From Botryosphaeria dothidea (lineage: Eukaryota > Ascomycota > Dothideomycetes > Botryosphaeriales > Botryosphaeriaceae), in the NCBI GenBank assembly GCA_011503125.2, contig WWBZ02000063.1, positions 1 to 12,755 on the forward strand: 12,755 nt of DNA, written 5' to 3'. Positions within the stretch are counted from its first letter, which is position 1. Every line of letters starts with the position of its first letter. Under the pieces are notes generated by a model. The model had not been told where the DNA came from and made no database searches. It saw only the letters and a program-made list of their open reading frames with translations. Made by a program: the position numbers and the translations under genes. Below are positions 8,616 to 12,755 of the stretch, piece after piece.

Positions 8616-9174
8616 ATTGGATCTGCTAATTCTAAATATGCTTTTTTAGGTTCTTTAAGAAGTACAGCTCAATTAATTAGTTATGAATTAATATTAAGTT
8701 CAGCTATACTATTAGTTGTTTTACTGACAGGTAGTTTAAATTTAACAGTAAATATAGAAGCTCAAAGAGCTATATGATTTGTAGTACCTTTATTCCCTAT
8801 ATTTATCATATTCTTTATAGGATCTATAGCAGAAACTAATAGACCTCCCTTCGATTTAGCAGAAGCAGAGTCTGAGCTTGTTTCAGGGTTTATGACAGAG
8901 CATTCTGCAGTTATATTTGTATTCTTCTTCTTAGCTGATACGCTAGTATTGTCCTTATCTGTATTTTATCTAGCATTTTATTCTTAGGTGGTTACTTATT
9001 CGATATTAGTCCTTTAGTCTATTTAGTTCAATTTGTAGATTTTGATTCATGATTAAATTTAACAGGTAATGGTACTAGTGATTATACAATGTATAACTCA
9101 GTAATTGAAGGGTTAGTATATGGTGTTACTTTAGGTGTTAAATCTTGTGCTCTTATCTTCACTTTTATTTGAGT
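8616..9174 (+). CDS. nad1: NADH dehydrogenase subunit 1, internal exon (partial gene)
   Basis: Membrane-arm subunit of respiratory complex I, read with TGA as Trp. The translation starts [19 protein letters not shown] and includes the diagnostic [20 protein letters not shown] quinone-site loop, so the family is certain. TGA-coded Trp occurs in AIWFVVP and in FIW at 9170-9172. The N-terminal third of nad1 is missing, beyond the upstream intron and the nuclear junction. The frame breaks at 8937-8940: GATAC stands where GAATAC (Glu-Tyr) is expected, a one-base loss. After it the frame resumes as [19 protein letters not shown] and continues to the intron. This may be a pseudogene mutation in a NUMT or a read error. 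Exon end placed at 9174, give or take three bases. Confidence 0.9.
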
Positions 9175-9662
9175 CTCTTAGCCTTAAGCAAGCTTCAATC
9201 GCTCTAAAGTAGCCAAACTCCGGTAAAGCGTAAAGCCATAATTACTAAGTCACTAATCTAAAAGGATAAGGGTGATGGCCTCTCTAATCAAGAGGGTATA
9301 GTAACAAGATTATGGATTCCGGGAAACTGGTAATCGCCCTTCGCGGATCTAAATCACCTCTCAGTTATTATAATATCCCTTTCGGGAATTACCCGTATAC
9401 AAAACCACTCGCGTGTGAGTGGTTTATAATAAGTTGATGTGTAAAAGAGCAACGAGTAGATGGTTACTCGCCATGTATTAGGTTAAACCTCGAATAAACT
9501 CATAAATGTGAGGATAGATACATGGTGTAAGGTGTACTCTAATAGCCGAGGAAACGAGGCGTTATATATTCAGCTTATATCTGATCTTCTTCTTCTTCAA
9601 ATGAAGAAGAAGAAAAAATAAGAAATATCGTTTCTTACAAGGTAAAAGAATATTAGACATGC
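9175..9662 (+). other. Second nad1 intron, group I-like, without an ORF
   Basis: The segment interrupts the conserved FIWVRASFPRIRF joint of nad1. It has no long ORF. Several strong pairings are visible: AAACCACTC 9402-9410 with GAGTGGTTT 9417-9425; GCCATGTAT 9470-9478 with ATACATGGT 9518-9526; and TTCTTCTTCTTCA 9587-9599 with its complement 9602-9614. Stretches such as AGCAACGAGTAGATGG and GGTGTACTCTAATAGCCGAGG look to me like fungal mitochondrial group I intron cores. I could not place P7 firmly, so the subgroup is left open. Splice sites are uncertain by a few bases; GT|T would encode the usual Val. Confidence 0.6.
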
Positions 9663-9803
9663 TAGAGCTTCTTTCCTAGAATTAGATTCGACCAGTTAAT
9701 GTCATTCTGTTGAACTGTCCTACTACCAATAGTTATTGCATTCATAGTATTAGTTCCTTGTGTTCTTTATAGCTTTGAAATTATCCCTGCTAATATTTCT
9801 TTA
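9663..9803 (+). CDS. nad1: NADH dehydrogenase subunit 1, last exon, fused in frame to the endonuclease ORF
   Basis: The exon encodes the nad1 C-terminus: RASF, then RIRFDQLMSFCWTVLLPIVI and ending PANISL(L), with one TGA as Trp. A one-base loss at about 9675-9677 (TTCCTAGA where TTCCCTAGA is expected) breaks the frame between RASF and RIRF. The usual stop after ISLL is absent: codons continue as LAVPFMVKKDS straight into the GIY-YIG ORF. In the second nad1 copy downstream the same place reads TTA TTA TAA, which shows where the ancestral stop lies. The copy at this locus is the better-conserved one and would supply a working C-terminus if the fusion product is cleaved or tolerated. Confidence 0.85.
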
Positions 9804-11981
9804 TTGGCAGTACCTTTCATGGTGAAAAAAGATTCACTAAACAAAGACAAACATATAAAAAATTATGAAGATTTGGTTTCTTTAACTGCACATAGTGTTT
9901 ATCACAATGTTCAGGATAAAACTACTTTAGCGTTAATCAAACAAAATCTAAAGAATGTTGGAGGTATTTATGCTATTATGCATAATGAAACTAAAAAATT
10001 TTATATAGGTAGTTCTATGAACTTAGCTAGAAGAATAATTGATCATATAAATAATCAAAGTTCAAATTTACTTTTACAACGTGCTATCAATAAGTACGGT
10101 TTAAATAATTTTTCTGTATATATACTAGAATTATTGCCTACAGATGAAAACTTAACAAGTGAAGAACTAGGTGTTACATTAATTAAAATGGAACAAAAAC
10201 ACTTAGATTCTTTTAATGATAAGTATAACATTAATCCTAAGGCTGGTAAAACTAGATTAGGTGCTAAACACTCAGAGGCTTCTAAAGAGTTAATGAGTAA
10301 ATGAAGAAAGGAAAACCCTTCTTTTCTTAATAAAACTCACAGTCCAGAAGTTATAGAACAATTAAGTGCTATAATCAAAGGTTCTAACAACCCTATGTTT
10401 GGTAAACCTGTTACAGAAAAAAATAAGAAATTAATCTCTGATTTATTTAGAAAATCTGTTTATCTATACGATGCCAATACCTTGACACTTATTGCTAAGT
10501 ATGATAGACATAAAGACTTAATAGATGCTTTAAATATTTCATCAAAAACTGTTATTAAATATAAAGATTCAGGTGAAGTTTTTAGAGATAAATATATTAT
10601 TTCTTCTACTGAGCTACGTCCATGTAATGGAACTACCGTTCTGCAAAGTGGTTCAAGTAAAATTGTGGTAGCGTTTGTACTACTATCTGATGGGAATATA
10701 AGGATTGAGAATTATGATAAATTAGTTGAGTATTTAGACTCTCTAATTAATCAGATAGATATATCTAAATACAATCCAGCTAATTGAGATATATCTAAAT
10801 ACAATCCAGCTAATTGAGATATATTATCTCCAGGTAAAGGAGGTATAGATATACCTAAAATGGATACACCTGCACCAAAAATACCTGATTGATGGGATAA
10901 ATTCAGTTCAACTGTTATTGATTCTGGGTGAAGTCCTACCCATATACCTGACTATCACTCTATTTATAATAAAGTTAGTGGTTTACTTAGTCAAGTGGAT
11001 AGTCCTTTATTCTTGCTTTTAGGTATATTTCTGTGCATTCTAGTATTCTTATTAATACCTGGAATAAATACCATAAATAAACCTTTAGATTTTAATGTAA
11101 AAGATTCTTTAAGTTTTGATACAATAAAAGAATCTTTCTTTTCAGGTTTTAATAATTTAAAGGAATCTTTACCTACAATAAAAAATTCTTTATCTTATAA
11201 ATTATTTGACTTAAATGATTATTTACCTTTAGATTTAGTTAACTATAAAAGTTCTCTATATGAAGGTTTTAATTTTTTTAGTCATATAGATATTTCACAT
11301 TTATTAAGTTCAACTAATTTAGGTGTTACTTTGGGTGGAGGTGTAATAGTACATATGCTTAATTGCTTAGGTTCAAACAATGCTAATAGTGAAATTCTTC
11401 GTAATAACCAAGGAACATTTCAGGATCAGCTTAATAATTACTTTGATAGAAGTATGAGTGATTCTTCTTACAATGCTAGAGCTGGAGAGAGAGTTTTTGT
11501 TACTTGAGCGGAATATGAGGCTAATCTTCGGAGATTAGTGAGATCGGTTCAATCAATAAGACCTCTTTATGAAGAATTACATATGATTCTTATTCATAAT
11601 AATATGGTAATAAATGTTTCTGATGTATATCATAGAAATATTCAACCTACTATTGATATCCTTAGCTCTAATCCCAATATTAGTGAAGAAACTATAATTA
11701 GAGTAAGAAATTTACATCATACTTTACGTTGGCTTATAAGAGATATTTATTTTGATTTAGAATTCTTAATGGGACATACTTATTATTTAAATCATTTGCC
11801 TAGCAATAGATATAATGAATATAATGATACGGTGGATCCGTTGTATATTTCGGAGTCTCAACGAATAAATCTATTAGATAGATTTATTCGTATAAGAGAA
11901 GAATATATAAATTTAGTTCTACATGAAATTATACCTCTATTGTCCCGTAGTTATGGTAATTTTAACCTTTTCTTGCATTAG
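9804..11981 (+). CDS. GIY-YIG homing endonuclease with NUMOD modules and a large unidentified membrane-bound C-terminal part
   Basis: One frame of 726 codons, continuous with nad1, when TGA is Trp; six TGA codons (at 10302, 10785, 10815, 10890, 10929 and 11505) would split it under the standard code. A free start could be ATG 9819. Numbering from 9804: GIY-YIG nuclease at about 52-145 (GGIYAIM at 53, FYIGS at 66, LARR at 74-77, catalytic Glu130 in KMEQKHLDSF, YNINP). NUMOD3-type segments follow (GAKHSEASKELMS; NPMFGKPVTEKNKKL), then a NUMOD1 helix-turn-helix at about 218-268 (VYLYDANTLTLIAKY). All nuclease key residues are present, so it could be active in cutting DNA and spreading by homing. 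Residues about 270-725 match nothing I know: a tandem decapeptide, a Pro-rich stretch, a membrane span at about 400-421, a second hydrophobic stretch near 505-522, and a polar helical C-terminus. Confidence 0.85.
10761..10820 (+). repeat. Exact tandem 30-bp repeat inside the endonuclease ORF
   Basis: Two identical 30-base units, 10761-10790 and 10791-10820, with three further matching bases before the first. Each unit encodes the decapeptide DISKYNPANW, with Trp from TGA. The length keeps the frame. Complete identity suggests a very recent duplication in a linker between the DNA-binding modules and the membrane segment. Confidence 0.95.
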
Positions 11982-12497
11982 TCTTTATTGTTCTGATTTG
12001 TATACTATCTAGTATATTATTATTATTATTAGGTGGTTCTTTGTTAGATCTTAGCCCTTTAATCTGTTTAGTTCAATTATAGATTTTGATCGTTGATTAT
12101 ACTTAACTGAAAATAGAACTAATTATTCATTATCTAATTATGTATTTGAGGGATTAGTTTATGGTATTACTTTAGGTATCAAATATTGTATGTTAATTTT
12201 CACATTATCAGGCAAGAGCTCCATTTACGAGAATTAGGTTCTAATAATACGTAGCTACTTTATTTTGCTTTCCCCTTACCTTTCCTTCCTCCAATACTAC
12301 TGTCAATAAGGCCTCCCTCCCACTGCATTAATGCAGTGGGAGAAGCGGAGCCTGAGCTTCTTTCCCTCGTATAAGATTCGATCAGCATATGTCATTCTCT
12401 TGAACTGTCTTGTTGCCTATTGTTATTACCTTTATAGTCTTAGTTCCTTGTGTTTTATATTTTTTTAATTATTCCTGCTAATATTTCTTTATTATAA
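11966..12497 (+). pseudogene. nad1: Second, diverged and broken copy of the nad1 3' end
   Basis: Beginning near the end of the endonuclease ORF, the sequence can be read as nad1 again: [10 protein letters not shown], then LGGSLLDLSPLICLVQ, then FEGLVYGITLGIK, then RAPFTRIRF (12215-12241), and finally ASFPRIRFDQHMSFSW to PANISLL with a TAA at 12495-12497. Frame breaks occur near 12078, near 12208 and near 12465, and unrelated sequence occupies about 12242-12353. It lacks the intron found in the first copy between FIW and RASF. Nucleotide similarity to the first copy is clear but visibly lower than for a recent duplication. It fits a displaced resident gene end that is no longer selected. It corresponds to copy 1 from about 8945 onward, i.e. 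roughly the last 125 residues of nad1. Confidence 0.8.
12317..12342. repeat. Perfect 26-bp GC-rich palindrome within the second nad1 copy
   Basis: CTCCCACTGCATTAATGCAG continues to GGGAG as a perfect palindrome with no loop bases, centred between 12329 and 12330. Outside it, AGGCCTCC and GGAGCCT give partly matching outer arms. Such GC-rich hairpins in AT-rich mitochondrial DNA resemble mobile GC clusters or double-hairpin elements. It sits in the segment that splits the decayed nad1 copy. Confidence 0.85.
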
Positions 12498-12755
12498 ATG
12501 GCATTTTTATGTTTCGCCTATAAAACTTTCAAAAAACTATACATAAAAAAAATATATTTAAATCTTTATTTTTTAAGTAAATAATATAAAAAATCTATAA
12601 TATATTTTTTTTGTCCCGTGGGGAAAGGACATATTTTTATCTTTTATGCTCCTCACCTCTATGTTAATTTTAATTATGCATTATCTTATAGAAATGTAAA
12701 CATAGATTATAAAAATATAATATTAGTATATATTACCAGGGCGTCGTCCACCCCC
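12498..12755. other. AT-rich mitochondrial intergenic tail with a GC hairpin
   Basis: After the nad1-copy stop the DNA is very AT-rich and no gene is supported; a 28-codon ATG frame at 12498 has an AT-driven Lys/Phe/Tyr composition and is not called. A short GC hairpin lies at 12612-12631 (TGTCC pairing with GGACA around a CCGTGGGGAAA-like centre). The last 20 bases turn abruptly GC-rich at the window edge. Confidence 0.5.

Noticed and set aside
9804..11981. Four separate short genes in the endonuclease region
   Set aside because: All four lie in the same frame and are separated only by TGA codons, which are Trp in fungal mitochondria.
1..12755. CRISPR arrays, bacterial operons, rRNA or confident tRNA genes
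   Set aside because: No regularly spaced repeats, ribosome-binding patterns or RNA gene signatures were found; the content is fungal.

Overview
The window looks like two kinds of fungal DNA joined end to end. Positions 1 to about 8430 are GC-balanced nuclear DNA of a filamentous ascomycete: short introns with GTRAGT-type donors and TACTAAT-like branch points, a fungal TRK potassium transporter, a senescence/spartin-domain protein and a DUF7053-like protein. The class cannot be fixed from sequence alone; Dothideomycetes is only a guess. From about 8440 to the right edge the DNA is AT-rich, reads TGA as tryptophan, and carries the 3' part of mitochondrial nad1 with intron sequence and a homing-endonuclease ORF. 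The join is either a nuclear insertion of mitochondrial DNA (NUMT) or a chimeric contig.

Nuclear layout. The left edge may hold the first codons of a minus-strand gene (1-71), followed by about 1.1 kb of intergenic DNA with nested inverted repeats at 664-820. Next come a small two-exon plus-strand gene (1178-1463) and, tail to tail with it, the DUF7053-like gene on the minus strand (1604-2233). About 1 kb without a supported gene follows. The TRK transporter lies on the minus strand (3307-5657), head to head with the spartin/senescence gene (6429-8033) across a roughly 770-bp shared promoter region. The last nuclear item is the final exon of an unidentified minus-strand gene (8278-8410), whose upstream part is cut off at the mitochondrial junction.

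Mitochondrial layout. The 3' half of a group I intron (about 8440-8615) precedes a nad1 exon (8616-9174), a second ORF-less intron (about 9175-9662) and the last nad1 exon (9663-9803). The nad1 stop codon is absent, and the frame runs straight on into an ORF ending at 11981. That ORF encodes a GIY-YIG nuclease with NUMOD3 and NUMOD1 modules and then an unidentified C-terminal part of about 450 residues with a membrane segment. Directly after it lies a second, diverged and broken copy of the nad1 3' end (about 11966-12497), interrupted by a segment with a perfect 26-bp palindrome. This is the arrangement expected of a mobile element that brings its own replacement C-terminus and endonuclease and displaces the resident gene end, as described for Allomyces atp6/ORF360. 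It is the most interesting item in the window.

Quality warning. Single-base frame breaks that read as deletions occur in nad1 (two), probably in TRK, and possibly in the DUF7053-like gene. As they affect both nuclear and mitochondrial parts, sequencing or assembly error is a serious explanation alongside gene decay.
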